Source: Thelephora terrestris
Taxonomy: Eukaryota > Basidiomycota > Agaricomycetes > Thelephorales > Thelephoraceae
Length of the DNA stretch: 64,000 nucleotides
Reading direction: 5' to 3'
Assembly (NCBI GenBank): GCA_015956445.1
Contig: WIUZ02000016.1
Coordinates: 496,001-560,000 of the forward strand
Part shown: positions 11,554 to 24,724 of the stretch, piece after piece
How positions within the stretch are numbered: position 1 is the stretch's first letter
How the letters are laid out: every line of letters starts with the position of its first letter
Made by a program: the position numbers and the translations under genes
The notes under the pieces: model-generated
The model's database searches: none
Seen by the model: the letters and a program-made list of their open reading frames with translations, nothing else
What the model was told of the DNA's origin: nothing

Positions 11554-14072
11554 TTAGCAGGGATCGGAAGATGCATCGCAGCTAGAAGTCTCACCACCAA
11601 AATCCGTCTCGTTCGAGATTGGGCTTTCCGTTGCCTTTTCAATTTCCTGGAGGATCCCTCTGCAGTCCTCTATATCCTTCGCCGCTCCAAGCCTCTCATA
11701 GATCTCGAGCGCGCACAAGACCCCAGATCTTGCCTCTTCCAGCCTGTGCTGCCGATGCCAAACCCGAGCCTGCATCTCCATCGTGCGACCCAGGTTGTGG
11801 GCGCTATCAGCCGCGTACGGTTTGGCTTTGTCGATGTGGGCGTTCGCATCGTCGAACTCGTCTTGGTCGCGAAACAGCCAGGCCAGGTCGTAATGGATCC
11901 AAAACAGTTCACCTTGCCAGTCGAAAGGGGTTGCGATCGCTAGGGCCATCTCGAAATGGCAAACAGCCTTCTCTTTCTCGCCCTTGGAGCGGTAAATCGT
12001 GCCAAGGAGGCGATGAGATTGGCAGAGCCGGAATTTTTGGCCTTTCACGGGGAGGAGTTCAGTCTTGCGTGATACAGCGTCTTGCGCGGCGTCGAGTTGA
12101 TTGTCGTCGAGGAACAACCGAGCGAGGTTATCCAGGCAAATCGCTTGTCCCGCCGCATTTCTAACCGTTGGAACGCTCCCAATGCTTCCTCCACCTGTGG
12201 AATTCCTTCTTCGAGGAGTCTGAGCTTCCAATTTGCACGGGATAGGGCTCTTAACAATACAGCCGCCTGAAAGGCGTCCCCGCGTTCCCTCTGAATTGTC
12301 AGGATGCACTTAAGGACCCGTTTTTCTTCCACGTGGTTTCCGACCGATCCAAGCCATTTGGCCTTGAAGGAATGTCCATCAGGAAGAGCTTCGACCTTCA
12401 ACCTCAGCACCATTTGCCGCGGTTTCTGCCAATGGAGGTGCTCCATGAAGGGATAACAACCGTCCCAGACTTCGCATGCGTCCACGTCGATGGTGAGTTC
12501 ACGGACGTTCGGGCCGAGTTTGCGGAATGTGGGGGAAGCGAGCGAAAATTCTATCGTCGCCGCTAGGCTCTCGTTGTAGTCCACCTGGAGTACCCGAACG
12601 TGGTGTTTGTCCCACTCCTTCGCCAGTCGGTCGAAGCTCCACAGGTTGTTGGATGCGGTGGTGGCGAGTAGTGTTATCGAGAGCGCAAGAAAGCCGAGGC
12701 ATCGGCCAAGATGGTTGATGCCAGACCGCTCGCTATCATCGTAGATGCTGTAGAAGATGTCGCGTGCGGCCTCCATCGACAACGTGGGGAGTTCCAGCCG
12801 CGTGCAGTGTAAGGGAATAGTGGAGATCCGGGAGGTGATGCAAATACAGATGTTGCTGGTGTTCCTCAGCTCCTTCACCATTGTGTGTAATTCCCGGGCG
12901 TCGGTTCCCTGGGGGTCCAGAATCGACTCGGCGTTGTAGAGGACGATAAACATTTCCCTGGAGCATAGGAATGGTCGGAGAGGGGCCAAGCCCTTGGAGT
13001 GCGCGATACCGGCACCGGTAACGCTTGAAACTTGACGAAGGAAATTGGCTTGGGGAGCTTGGAACTGGTCGCAGCGGGGATGAAGCGGCGGTTGTCGCCA
13101 AACCGTTCTTTTATGCGCTCGTGGTGAAGAACGGCAAGAGCGAGGGACGTTTTCCCAATTCCGCCAGTGCCAATGAGAGCGATGGGGCTGAGGGTGGCTG
13201 CGAGACCAACAATCTTCTCGATGAGCCCATCGCGACCGAAACAGGCTCTCGGCCGAGGGGGACGCAATTCTCCGGGAGGGGAACTATCGAAATCATAAGG
13301 CTATGGATCTAATTTCAAGTATTGTCGCTGACCTGGCTTGGATCTAGATGATGGTCAGCATTCTTGTGTTGACAAGGAGGAAGTTACGCTTACCGAGCGA
13401 GCACCTTCCTGGATCTCCAGTACCTTCGCATAGGTACCCGCAACCATCACATGGGTATTGCCAGCTCGGTCTGAAAGCACGACGTTAGTGAATACCAAAC
13501 AGGACCGACCGAACGTACATTGAACACTGGAAGGACGTCAACGAGCTCTTGCCTCCAGCCCGCAATCAGATCCTTGTCGCCTTTTGCGTTTAAGAATCCT
13601 ACGACCCGGTGTTGTTCGCCCTTATCTTCGACGTTCTTCTGGATCTCACCGATAGTTCTTCGATAGATAAAGGTATCGGTAAGCAGGCTTCTCAGCGTAC
13701 ATATAGACGCTTCAATTCGCGTGGTCAGTTGCTCGATGGCCCTAAGCATGGACCCGTTGAGTTCTTCTGATTTTCTTTCCGTTTAACCCTCGGTTGAGCG
13801 CTTCACAAACACGAGCGCAGAACAGTCAAAGACCGATAAAACCCTGTTTGTTGCTAATGGTGTCCTGAATAAACGTAAATCGGAAGCTCTTCGTCGAGCA
13901 AAAGAGGTGAACATACCCTGATCATATTCAAGAGGGCACAAGCAGAGCCTAAAGCAATTTGGGCCGGCGCTACACCGCAAGCGTCCTTCGAAGCGGTTAG
14001 GAATTGGATGGCCATATCCAACTTTCGCAGAACGCCATCGGGCCCGTTGGTTCGCTGAGAGGTCGAAGCCAT
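11554..14072 (-). pseudogene. NLR-like pseudogene psi-2 (short type)
   Basis: This is the second copy of the short NLR type, from ATG 14072 to its stop at 11554. It shares with psi-1 the TGA in exon 2 (13826-13828), the extra base in exon 2 and the loss of about 110 residues around the winged-helix region. It has its own damage: two extra bases at about 13075-13083, inside the conserved RRFIRC stretch, and one lost base at about 12157-12162 in the TPR part. Unlike psi-1 it keeps an intact Walker A (GGIGKTSLA) and lacks the TAG in the TPRs. Walker B reads VLYNAE instead of ILDNAE, so the acidic Asp is lost. The private lesions show that both copies decayed further after being duplicated as an already dead gene. 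Confidence 0.9.
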
Positions 14073-14274
14073 GGATGACGCTGGTGGTGGATACGAGGAA
14101 AGCGTGACGCGTAAGCGATAAGGAAGAGCCCTAACTGCAGACAAACGTGGGCGGTCGTTTTGCAGACATGGCCGTTGGGTGAAGACCGTGTAATCGCTCA
14201 AGCGCTCAAATTCCTTTTATAAGGTCCGCTTCCGAGTTCTCTTCACCCCTCACTCATCGGACTCAAGCCTTCCA

Positions 14275-15153
14275 GTGGATCGTCTGTTGAATCCTTGCAG
14301 GTGCAAAAGCGTTTGGGAATGTCGATGCAATCGTTCGGCTGGCACTTCGGATCAAGGAAGCCTTGAAACTCTCGCTCGGGTCGCTGCTTCCATTAGTGTC
14401 AAGCCCCCTCCTAACCACCCAGAACCCCCCTCGGTCCGCAAGAGCTGTTGCGCCTCCAAACACCAACCCGATAACGTGAAGGACTCTGGACTTATAAGAG
14501 GACCAGATCTTCCTCGTTTGCTCATTGATCCAGAACACACGTTTTCTTCACGTCGTGATGCCCCACCTCTCACAACCCCAGCGTCCATCCCCTCAATCAA
14601 ATCCGTCATACTGTTGGCGGGTACAGGATGCTCTTGCGGTTTCGAATGCGCTTGTCCGGGCTGTGTAGAACACCGTGTACCTTCCTCATCCACGGAAACA
14701 CAAGAAGGTCCTAACCTCAGATCTCGTTCTGACGACTGCCCTCACTGCGTCGACCGTTTGGGAGGCGTCGCACTGCCCGAGCCGGATTCGCCCTCGCAGC
14801 GACCGTCTATCATCGAAAGCTTCATCAATCGTATGCCGAGTTTGCCTCCACCTCCGAAGAATCGCTCTGCGCATATAGACCCGACCAACGTCACTGTCTT
14901 CCCTGCCGGTCTGTTCTCTGTCGATCTAGGTGGGCCATGCAACGGCGAGCAACAGGAGAAGGCCCGGTCTGCTTGGGGCCTGGTGGACATCCCGAGGCTT
15001 GAATGTTGCGGAGGCGCGTGTGGGTGTCCGGATGGGAGGTGTGGAGGCGGGAGTTCGTGCGCCGGATGTTGCGTGGAAGGAGATGACTCTTCCGATTCCC
15101 CTGGTGGTTCTAACGCGTTAGCTGCTGAACCAATGAGTCGTGCGAATACGTGA
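14275..15153 (+). pseudogene. Copper-fist factor (Cuf1-like) C-terminal fragment, copy b
   Basis: An open frame of 292 codons, rich in Cys. It carries CRCKSVWECRC near the start. At about residue 120 it has CSCGFECACPGCVEH, which fits the C-x-C-x3-C-x-C-x2-C-x2-H copper-sensing motif described for fission yeast Cuf1. A second cluster near the end reads CGGACGCPDGRCGGGSSC. These belong to the C-terminal half of basidiomycete copper-fist activators. The N-terminal copper fist (Cys-rich DNA-binding finger) is absent upstream: the sequence left of about 14230 is the NLR upstream region. So this is a captured gene piece, not a complete regulator. It lies head to head with psi-2, 202 bp apart. The frame is fully open, so expression as a truncated protein cannot be excluded; the true start is uncertain. 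Confidence 0.75.
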
Positions 15154-15157
15154 CCGG

Positions 15158-15894
15158 GTTTTCCCCCCCTTCATTTTCGTGTTTACTAGTTCTCATCTTC
15201 TATTACTCGGGTCTTAGTAGCGACGGTAGTCCTTTCTCAACCCATTCATGTACAACAAGGGTGGAATTTAAAAATGTAACCTATCTTCGTTTACGTGGCC
15301 GAGCGTTAGAGGTGAGCACTCTCGTTAGGGCTGTCTTTTTATGGGGCTTCGGATTCGGTCCACCCCTAGCTCGTTTATACCTCGGTTTCGGGCGTCTCCG
15401 GGTTTTGGACGAGAAGCTATACTTCTGGACAAAGGCCCAGAGTAAAATTCCATCGGCCCCCTCGTTCCCGTTAACGTTGAGAACCGAGAACTCAGAAGTT
15501 CTGTTGCATCGTGGTAAGAAGCTGCGTTCATCCCAAGCCTGAACGTGCGTCCAGCAAATGTTGCCGTGGAGTAGAACCGAGCGGTCCCCCCGCCGTCAGC
15601 CTTCAGTTGAATGAACTAGTTATAGTTTACAATCGCAAGAGAACAGAATAGATTTCATGGGGTTCGGAAACGGCCCGTAATAAACGTATCCTACATCTGA
15701 AGAGTAAACGAGTGCGCGCAAGAAAAAAAGGAGGGATGTCAATAAGCCTACCGGCAGAACGTGCGGTGAGAGGGTACATGATACATATCAACGGCGAACG
15801 ATGGAGCGATAACTACAGCAACGAGCGGACACAAGTGGCCAGCTGGCACGATATAGAACATCGTTGGGAAAAAAGAGGATGGACGATATTGCGC
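15158..15894. repeat. Spacer repeat between copper-factor fragment and NLR-2
   Basis: This stretch is repeated at 6406-6600 (left part) and 26200-26998. It includes the fragment's 3' flank (CTTCTATTACTCGGGTCTT) and the conserved NLR 3' flank (GATGTCAATAAGCCTACCGG, 15737-15756). No gene is supported. Confidence 0.65.
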
Positions 15895-18859
15895 TCAGGG
15901 GTGGGATACCCGTTCAGATTCCCAGTCAGAATCTTGAGAGGGGTGCTGGGTGCTGTCTAACACGCTAAGGTGGGGGGACAGAGTTAGCAGGGGTAAGGGA
16001 TGGAATCCACAAAGCTCACCATCTGAATCTGATTCACTCGAGATCAACTCGCTTTCCATCGCTTCTTCGATCCATTGGAGGAGATGCTGGCAGCGCCCCA
16101 CGGGCCCCACTGCCCCAAGCTTCTCATAGATCTTGATTGCACCCAACGCCTCGGACCTCGCGTCGTCCAGCCTGTATTGCCGATACCAGATCCAAGCCTG
16201 CATTTGCATCCCGAAACCCAGATTGCGTGCATCATGAGCCGCGTGCGATTTGGCTTGTTCAATGTGGGCATTTGCATCGCCGAACTCCCCTTCATCGCGA
16301 AACATCTGTGCCATATCGTAATGATTCCAAAATAGTACACCTTGCCAATTGAAAGGGGATGCGATAGTTACAGCTGTCTTGAAATGGTAAACGGCCTTCT
16401 CCTTCTCTCCCTTGCGACAATAAACGTTGCCAAGAAGGCGATGAGATTGGCAGAGCTGATATTCTTGGCCTTTCTCCGGGAGAAGCTCGATCTTGCGTGA
16501 CACGGTGTCTTCTGCGGCATCGAGCCGGCTATCACAAAAAAACAAGGTAGCGAGGCTCTGCAAACAGTTTGATTGTTCCTGCACGTCCCCGAGCCGTTCG
16601 AACATTTCCAATGCTTCCTTCGCCTGTTGTATTCCTTCCTCATACATTCCTAGACTCTGATTTGCATACGACAGATTTTGTAGCGTTTCGGCAATCCCAA
16701 AGTCATTTCCCCGCACTCGCTCAAGGGTTAGGGCGTGGAGAAGAAGATTTTTGCGTTCAACGTAGTTTCCCATTGCTACGGACAACTGTGAGAGCCTGAG
16801 CAGACATTTAGCCTTGGAGGGATGACCATCGGGAAGGCCTTGAATCTTTGTCCCCAACGTGGTTTGCCGTGGTTTATGCCAACAAAGGTGGTGTAGGAAG
16901 TTACCGCAAGCATCCCAGACGTTGACTGCGCCCGTGTCGATCGACGTAAAAACGTCGAGCAGGTGCTCAACGTTCACATCCTCGAGCACAATCCACTCTG
17001 TTTCTCCGGACCTGGGATGGTCAGGATCAGGATTGACGGACAACCGGGTGAAGTAATGGTCCTTGGTTGCACAGAGGAGCAGAGATGCTTTTGGGTCTCG
17101 GGGACGGAAGTAGTCCCGAAGCGGCGCCAGCATCGTGATGAAGCCACTGCTTCGGTGCGTCAATGAGAGAGCGCAGAACTTGTCGAAGATGTTCGCTCCG
17201 CCGGGGATGGTGGGGAAAAACCAGTTAAGGTTTTTTTCACCCACACCCTGTGGGAAGAAAGCGACCACTCCGAGGAGGTCGCGAGCGTTTGGGCCGAGTT
17301 TGCGGAATGTGGGGGAAGTGAGCGACAACTCGATCGTTGCTGCTAGGCTCTCGTTGTGATCCGTCCGAAGCACCTGCGCGCGTTGCTCGTCCCACTCCTC
17401 GGTCAGTCGATCATGATCCCAACCATTCTCGGATGCGGTGGTGGCGAGTAACGTTACCGAGAGCGCATGAAAGTCCAAGCGCTGGAGAAGATTGTCGATT
17501 ATCTCAGACCGCTCGTCGTTACCGTAGATGCCGTAGAAGATTTCGCGCGCGGCCTCCATTGATAATGTTGGGATCCGTGGGCGTTTGCAGTACCGGGGGA
17601 CACTTGTCATGCGGGAAGTGATACAGAGGCATACAGTTCTGAATTGGCACAGTTCGTCCACCACCGCGTAGATCTCTTTGTGATTTGGTCCTTGGGGATC
17701 GAGAATTGACTCGGCGTTGTCGAGGATTATGAGTGTCTCCTTGGAGGAAAGAAAGGGACGCAGGGGTACCAAATCCTCAGGGGTTTCGACCCCTGCACCG
17801 ATGACCTTGGACAGTCGGGCGAGGAAATGAACACGCGAAGCGAGAAACTGCTCGCAGCGAATGAATCGACGGTTGTCTCCGAATCGTGCCTTGATGCGGT
17901 CGTCGTCGAGGACAGCGAGGGCAATCGACGTCTTCCCAATCCCTCCTGCGCCGATGAGAGCGATGGGTTCGAGCTTTTCGGCATGACCGACAACCTCCTC
18001 GATTAGCTCACCGCGTCCGAAAAAGGCCTTCGGCGCTGGAGGAGGCAACTCTCCGGGAGGGGTGCTACCAAGATATGAGACCACGGATATCATTGTATGT
18101 GTTGTCACTGACCTAGCTTGAATCTACGAGATGGTTAGTGTTCCTGTGTAGGCGGGGAGGGAGAGGAAGTTACTCTTACCGATTGAGCACCTTCCTGGAT
18201 CGCCAATACGTTCTTATAGGTACCCGCAACCATCACATGGGTATCGATCGCCAACTCGGTCTAAAAGCGAAACTATGAGTGATCGTCTAACGGGGCAAGC
18301 TGGACGCACGTTGAAGATAAGGAGAATCCTGTCCAGGTCCCTCTCCCAAGCGGCGATCTTCTCTTTATCGTTCTTCGCGTGGAAGAGAGGTGAGGCTGGG
18401 CCTTGTTTACCCTGCTTGACGATTGCCTTTTGGATCGTTGACACAGCCCTGCGATTGGTATCTCAGGAACTGGGTCGTTCGATGTACTCATTGCTGGTTC
18501 AACTCACGTTGTCAGCGTCTCGATCGCCCCAAGGAGGTATCCGCTGAGATCCTCCGCTCGTTTCCCGTTCAACCCCCGGTCGAGAGCTCGGCATACATTG
18601 GCGCAGGATAGCCCGAGCTTGACGTACTCTTGGTCATTGGCCGCCGAGTCCTAAATAGATATGAACAAGAAGGTCGTCATCGCAAAGCGGGGGAGGTTAC
18701 CCTAATCGTGTCCAAAAGAACGCCGGCTGAACCAAAAATGGTCTTGGCTGGTCTGATGCCCGAGTTCTGCTCAGCGAGATTCAGAGCTCCGATGGATGCG
18801 GTCAGCGAGGAAAGTGTTCCATCGCGCCCTTCTGTCAGATGTGAGGAATTCACGGCCAT
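15895..18859 (-). CDS. NLR-2: STAND P-loop NTPase with TPR tail
   Basis: An intact five-exon gene: 18859-18701, 18650-18508, 18448-18310, 18260-18180, 18123-15895 (introns 49-59 bp), giving 916 aa. The N-terminal domain is of the second type, beginning MAVNSSHLTEGRDGTL, and is only weakly similar to the MASTSQ type. Exon 4 and the body are very close to NLR-1. The body shows FFGRGELI, Walker A GAGGIGKTS, Walker B LIILDNAE, CITSR, the winged-helix-like LLGVVAFFPQ segment and TPR units (EKGQEYQLCQ, RKGEKEKAVYHF). The C-terminus extends 30 or so residues beyond NLR-1 (FHPLPLL...). Inferred role: intracellular sensor or executioner of the fungal NLR class. The N-terminal domain probably decides the output, and its fold is not proven here. 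Confidence 0.9.
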
Positions 18860-21775
18860 TGTCGGAAGTAATACAGCACAAAGGCAGGGAGGAAAACCCC
18901 GAACGCTAGAGATGGGCGGTCAATATTTTTCCACGGCGTGTCTCATACAAGCATAAGTCGCCGTATGATACTTAGCCGTGTGATGAAGACATCGGCGGCG
19001 GATTTCGCCGATCACCCCAAATTCTTCGTTTTGTACCAGAACGCGCTGGGTTCCTCTCTTTTCCCGGATCACCTCACCTGAATCGCTGGTCCTCGAACGC
19101 TCAGATCTACTGTGTCTTCTGTGGCTCCCTACCTTTGACCCTAGGTAGGCTGTCAGCTTGACTCGTGTTCTGCTCAGCCTCTGACGGATGACCCACCTTC
19201 CTTCTTGCATCTATCGCCGTCTCAACTGGGAACGAGTGCTGAGTCCATAGGCTCCGTCATGGTCCCTCGTCGCATTCCTCCCCTCGAGTCGCTATCTTTG
19301 TTTACACATCCACGGGCTTGTACTTCGTCGGCTGGATCAAGACAAGTCCCAACTCCACCGCTTCCGCCGGTCTAGAAAGTACTCCATCCTCCCGCAACAC
19401 CGACCGACCGGTAACTTAAGATGATCTCCAGAGACCCCCTCATCTTCCCTGCTCGACGTTCACCTCATCCCCTCCCCAATGAAACCGAATCGACGCCTTT
19501 CCGCGTGACGGCTAGTCAAGGGAAGTTCACGATCGGAAGTGAGATAGTTCCGCAAACGCGTAGATCCATTCGTACTGATCTGTGCCTGTAGCCAAGAAGA
19601 CGACAGTTGGGAGTTGGTGCATTTGACCGGAATGGAGCTGTCTACAAGCGCAGGGAAAAATGAACAAGAGGGTCCGTTGGATTTATGTCCTCTCTGTCGC
19701 CCATCTCAAAGAGTCACGGCATCGGGCTTACAGAACGTCGCAACGCCTTAGACGATCCGTAGACCACCCACGATGGCTTAAAAATAGTGGGCTCTGCAGT
19801 TTTGCCTAATCGCACCCAAAATCAACCGTACCGAAAATCATGCCCATCATTCTTGTTCCGTTGCTCGGCCTTCGTCCTAGTCCCTGGTTAACACAGAACC
19901 TCTCAAGACCACGTTCGACGCCTTTCAACTCACAAGTGCTCCACGCATCTCTCCTTCCCGTTTGAGCTCCCGGTCGACACCGGTACAGTGAGGGAGAAAA
20001 TCGGGGAAGGATTCGTTGAAGAATCCAAGTAGTGGCGTCGACCCGTGTATTCTCCATTAGCCGTTTCTGTCGGACAGGATGTCGGGTCGATGAGTGTGCG
20101 ATGTCTCATGAGGCTGGAATCTGCTGGAATTATTCTTCTGGAACCGTACCCGGTTCCACGTTGTGGCCACAGCCACGAACTATCTCAGAATCCACCTTGG
20201 CTTAGCGGGTTCAACGTCTGTCGGCACAAAGTTGTTGTTCGTCAATTAGATGATACACAGAGTCAAATTCAAGGAAGATTGCGACGCGCGTGCCTTCCAC
20301 GCTTGCGTTGTGGCTGAGAAACCGGAACCAACTTCCAGACCTTTGTCTGGTGGGTTGCAACAGTGCCCCTCGTATACCGCCCAACATAGTTCCAAGGCTC
20401 CGCCTCCATTCCCCTTGCCCGTCCTTCTCCCACAAATCATTAACGGTGTAGGTGGCTTCCCACCAGTACTTATCCTTGGGTAGGTGGGTCAGCTCGAATT
20501 CACCGAACTAACAAGAAGAGTTATCCACGTACCATATCTTTGAAGATGTCCGTAAACGAAACGTCAATAACATGCTCTTCAGGAGAGGTGTTCAAGAGAG
20601 CGACCGCGAAGGAGCTGGGGAAGATGACCATGAGGCAACGGCCGAGCACCTGTCATGATTTCCCTTGCCTGTTTACCAGTTCACTTCTCCACAACTGTAA
20701 GTCACCGCCCTCGGGCCTATATACACGCTCAAGGTGACGCCAAAATTCCATGCGACAGGATTTGCGGCGTCAACGAGAGGGATAGCCACACCGCCAGCAG
20801 GTCCGTATCGATGTCCGTCGGACGCTCGGCCCGGCTGCGCGAGGGCTCGCCTGATCACCTACCCATGAGCTGCACTGAGCAGCGGACAATTTCACGCGAG
20901 CAACTTCTGGAGATGTTAAACACAGGTTTACACGAGCCTAAACCCCCCAGTGAGACGTAACGACTCCTGTTTCGGTGGACGCTAACAAACTCACCCTAGA
21001 TTTCTCCACGGCACTAAGCTTTGGCAGTTACAAGTATCCACATCACTTCAGCATGTTTGCCTCACCGTCACCTTGCGAGTGGGGTTCGCCCAAGCTTGAC
21101 CCCCGGGGGTGCTAAAAATGACCCACCTACTGAGGGACAAGTAATGACGGCACACTTCCTTCTCGACCACTCTCTTCGCGTAGGCCGTCCCCGGGGATGC
21201 ATCGAACATGCTAAGGGCGATAGCTTTGGGACCTCGCGAGCATTTTGCACAGCGCCGTCAATCCCTTCCGAGACTCTCGGAGCCCGTCGCAATTGCATTG
21301 TCGTTCCATGACTCGGAACTAAATCACTTGGGTGGCCAAATCTGCTGCGTGCCCCGCCCAAGCGCGGCGCAATGAGGGCCCCGTATGGTCTATAAGGTCT
21401 TGCATACGCACGGATAACGAGTACGTACCTTTTGCAGTCTTCGTTCTTACACTTTTCACTAGATCGCCGTCAGCCTTCAGTTGAATCAAACAATCGCAAG
21501 AGAATAGAATAGAGTTGATAGCGGAACGAACGGGACGCGTAACAAAGATATTCTACATCTGCAGAGTAAACGAGTATCCAAAAGAGAAAAAAGAAGGGAT
21601 GTCAATAAGCCTACTGGCAGAACGTGCGTTCAGAGGGTACATGGTACATATCAACGGCGAACAGTAGAGCGATAACGCATACACAGCGATGAATGAATCC
21701 AATAGGACGTCCTTGAGAAAACAAGAGAAGGAACGATATTGCTTTCAGGGGTGGGAAACCCGTTCAGATCCCCGG
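18860..21775. repeat. 2.9-kb spacer with decayed repeats
   Basis: No intact gene is seen. From the left it holds the NLR-2 upstream region, a repeat related to 30180-30700 and 38880-39240 (19230-19750), a decayed coding relic (19740-20700, listed separately) and spacer related to 31690-32300 (21000-21480). It ends with the conserved NLR 3' flank before psi-3. Confidence 0.6.
19740..20700 (-). pseudogene. Decayed multi-copy gene of unknown family, copy 1
   Basis: This is one of at least three related stretches (also 30700-31670 and 39250-40200; partial at 37500-37880). Minus-strand pieces that read as protein in several copies include EATYTV, EKDGQGEW, SLGTM and GGIRG. In this copy the frames are interrupted and shift between pieces, and no complete gene can be assembled. 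I do not recognise the family. Confidence 0.45.
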
Positions 21776-24724
21776 TCAAAATCTTGAAAGTCTTCCAATG
21801 GGGTGCTGGGTGCTGTGCAATACGCTAAGGTGGGATGGAATTAGCAGGGGTAAGGGATGGAATCCACAGGGCTCACCATCTGAATCTAATCCATCCGAAT
21901 CTGACTCACTCGGGATAGACAAGATTTCCGTCGCTTGTTCAATAATTTGGAGGAGACGTTGGCAGTCTCCCACGTCCTCCACTACCCCAAGCCTCTCATA
22001 TATCTCTAGTGCGTATAACGCCTCGGACCTCGCGTCGCCCAGCCTGTGTTGCAGATACCAGATCCAAGCCTGCGTTTTCATCCCCTGACCCAGCCCGTAT
22101 GCATCGTAAGCCGTGTGCGATTTGGCTTGTTTGATGTGGGTGTTTGCTTCGCCGAACTCCCCTTCATCATGAAACATCCATGCCATCTCGTAGTGTATCG
22201 AAAATAGGTCACCTTTCCAATTGGAAGGGGGTGCGATCGTCAGGGCTGTCTTGAAATGGTCAACGGCCTTCTCCTTCTCTCCCTTGCGACGATATATACA
22301 ACCAAGGAGGTAATGAGATTCGCAGAGGTGAGATTCTTGGCCTTTCTCCGGGAGAACCTCGATCATGCGTGACACGGTGTCTTCTGCAGCATCGAGCCAG
22401 CTGTCATAAAGAAACGAGCGAGCGAGGCTCTCCAAACAAGTTAATTGGTCCCCCATGCGCCCGAGCCACTCAAACATTTCCAATGCTTCCTTCGCCTGTT
22501 GTCTTCCTTCCTTATACATTCTTAGACTCTGATTTGCATACGACAGACATAGTAGCGTTTCAGCAACCCCGAAGTCATTTCCCCGCTCTCGCTCAAGTTT
22601 TAAGACGCGAATAAGGAAACATTTGTATTCAGCGTAGTTTCCCATTCTTCCGGACAGCAGTGCGAGCATGAGCAGGCATTTAGCCTTGGAGGGATGACCG
22701 TCCGGAAGGCCTTGAATCTTTGTCCCCAACGTGGTTTGCTGTGGTTTATGCCAAAGAAGGTGTTGTAGGAAGTTAACGCAAGTATCCCAGACATTTACCG
22801 CGCCCGTGTCAATGGACGTGAAAATGTCCAGCAGGTGCTCGACATTCACATCCTCTTGCACAATCCAGTTTGTTTCTCCGGACCTGGAATGGTCAGGATC
22901 AGGATCAACGGACAACCGGGTGAAGTAATGGTCCTTGGTTGCACAGATAAACAGAGATGCTTGTGAGTCTCGGGGACGGAAGTAGTCCCGAATCGGCGCC
23001 AGCATCGTGATGAAGCCACTGCTTCAGTGCGTCAACGAGAGAGCGCAGAACTTGTCAAAGATGTTCGCTCTGTCAGAGATGGTGGGGAAAAGCCAGTCGA
23101 GGTTTTTCTCACCCACACCCTGTGGGAAGAAAGCGACCACTCCGAGGAGGTTGCGAGCGTTTGGGCCGAGTTTGCGGAATGTGGGGGAAGCGAGCGACAA
23201 CTCGATCGTTGCTGCCAGGCTCTCGTTGTGATCCGTCCGAAGCACCTGTGCACGTTGTTCGTCCCACTCCTTGGCCAGTCGATCGTGATCCCAAACATTG
23301 TCGGATGCGGCGGTGGCGAGCAGCGTTATCGAGAGAGCATGAAAGTCCAGACACTGGAGAAGGTTGTCGATTATCTCAGACCGCTCGTCGCTACCATAGA
23401 TGCCGTAGAAGATTTCGCGCGCGGCCTCCGTTGATAATGTTGGGATTCGTGGCAGTGCCGGGGGACCATTGTGATGCGGGAAGTGATACAGAGGCACACA
23501 GTCTTGAACTGACATAGTTCGTTCACTACTGCGTATATCTCTTCATGATTTGTTGCCTGGGGATCGAGTATAGACTCGGCGTTGTCGAGAACTATGATCA
23601 TCTCCTTGGAGGAAAGAAAGGGACGCAGGGGTGTCAGATCCTCAGGGTTTTCGACCCCCGCACCGATGACCTTGGACAGTCGAGCGAGGAAATGAACACA
23701 CGAAGCGAGGAACTGCTCGCAGCGAATGAATCGACGGTTATCTCTGAATCGTGCCTTGATGCGGTCGTCGTCGAGGATAGTGAGGGCAATCGACGACTTC
23801 CCAATCCCCCCTGCACCGATGAGAGCGATGGACTCGAGCTTTTCGGAATGGCCGACAACCTCCTTGATTAGCGCACCGCGTCCGAAAAAGGCCTTCGGCG
23901 CTGGAGGAGGGAACTCTCCGGGAGGGGTGCTATCAAGATATGGGGCCATGCATATCATTGTATTTGTTGTCGCTGACCTAGCTTGGACCTACGTGGTGGT
24001 TAGTGGTCTTGTGTAGGCGGGGAGGGGGAGGAAGTTACACTTACCGAGTGAGCACCTTCCTGGATCGCCAATACATTTTTATAGGTACCCGCAACCATCA
24101 CATGGGTATCGATCGCCAACTCGGTCTAAAAGCGAAACTATGAGTGATTGTCGAACGGGGCAAGCTGAACGCACATTGAAGATAAGGAGAATCCTGTCCA
24201 GGTCCCTCTCCCAAGCGGCGATCTTCTCTTTATCGTGCTTCGCGTGGAAGGGAGGTGAGGCTGGGCCTTGTTTACCTTGCTTGATGATTGCCTTCTGGAT
24301 CGTTGCCACAGTCCTGCGATTGGTATCTCAGGAACTGGGTCGCTCGACGTACTCGTTGCTGGTTCGACTCACGTTGTCAGCGTCTCGATCGCCCCAAGCA
24401 GGTATCCGCTGAGGTCCTCCGTTCGTCTCCCGTTCAACCCCCGGTCGAGAGCTCGACATACATTGGTGCAGGATAGCCCGAGCTTGACGTACTCTTGGTC
24501 ATTGGCCGCCGAGTCCTAAATAGATATGAACAAGAAGGTCATCATCGCAGAGCGGGGGAGGTTACCCTAATTGTGTCCAAAAGAACGCCGGCTGAACCAA
24601 AAACGGTCTTGGCTGGTCTGATGCCCGAGTTCTGCTCAGCGAGATTCAGAGCTCCGATGGATGCGGTCAACGAGGAAAGAGCCCTATCGCGCCCTTCCGT
24701 CAGATGTGAGGAATTTGTGGCCAT
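21776..24724 (-). pseudogene. NLR-like pseudogene psi-3 (long type, recently broken)
   Basis: Starts at ATG 24724 with the second N-terminal type (MATNSSHLTEGRD) and ends at 21776. The body is close to NLR-1/2/3, with Walker [10 protein letters not shown], Walker B IIVLDNAE and full TPRs. Two lesions break it. Seven bases are missing at about 23450-23460, after the PRHC position that precedes IPTLS in other copies, which shifts the frame. A CGA Arg codon in the THRSSGF motif became TGA at 23024-23026. All else is readable, so inactivation looks recent. The tail ends HPIGRLSRF as in NLR-3, so psi-3 and NLR-3 are probably closest relatives. Confidence 0.88.
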
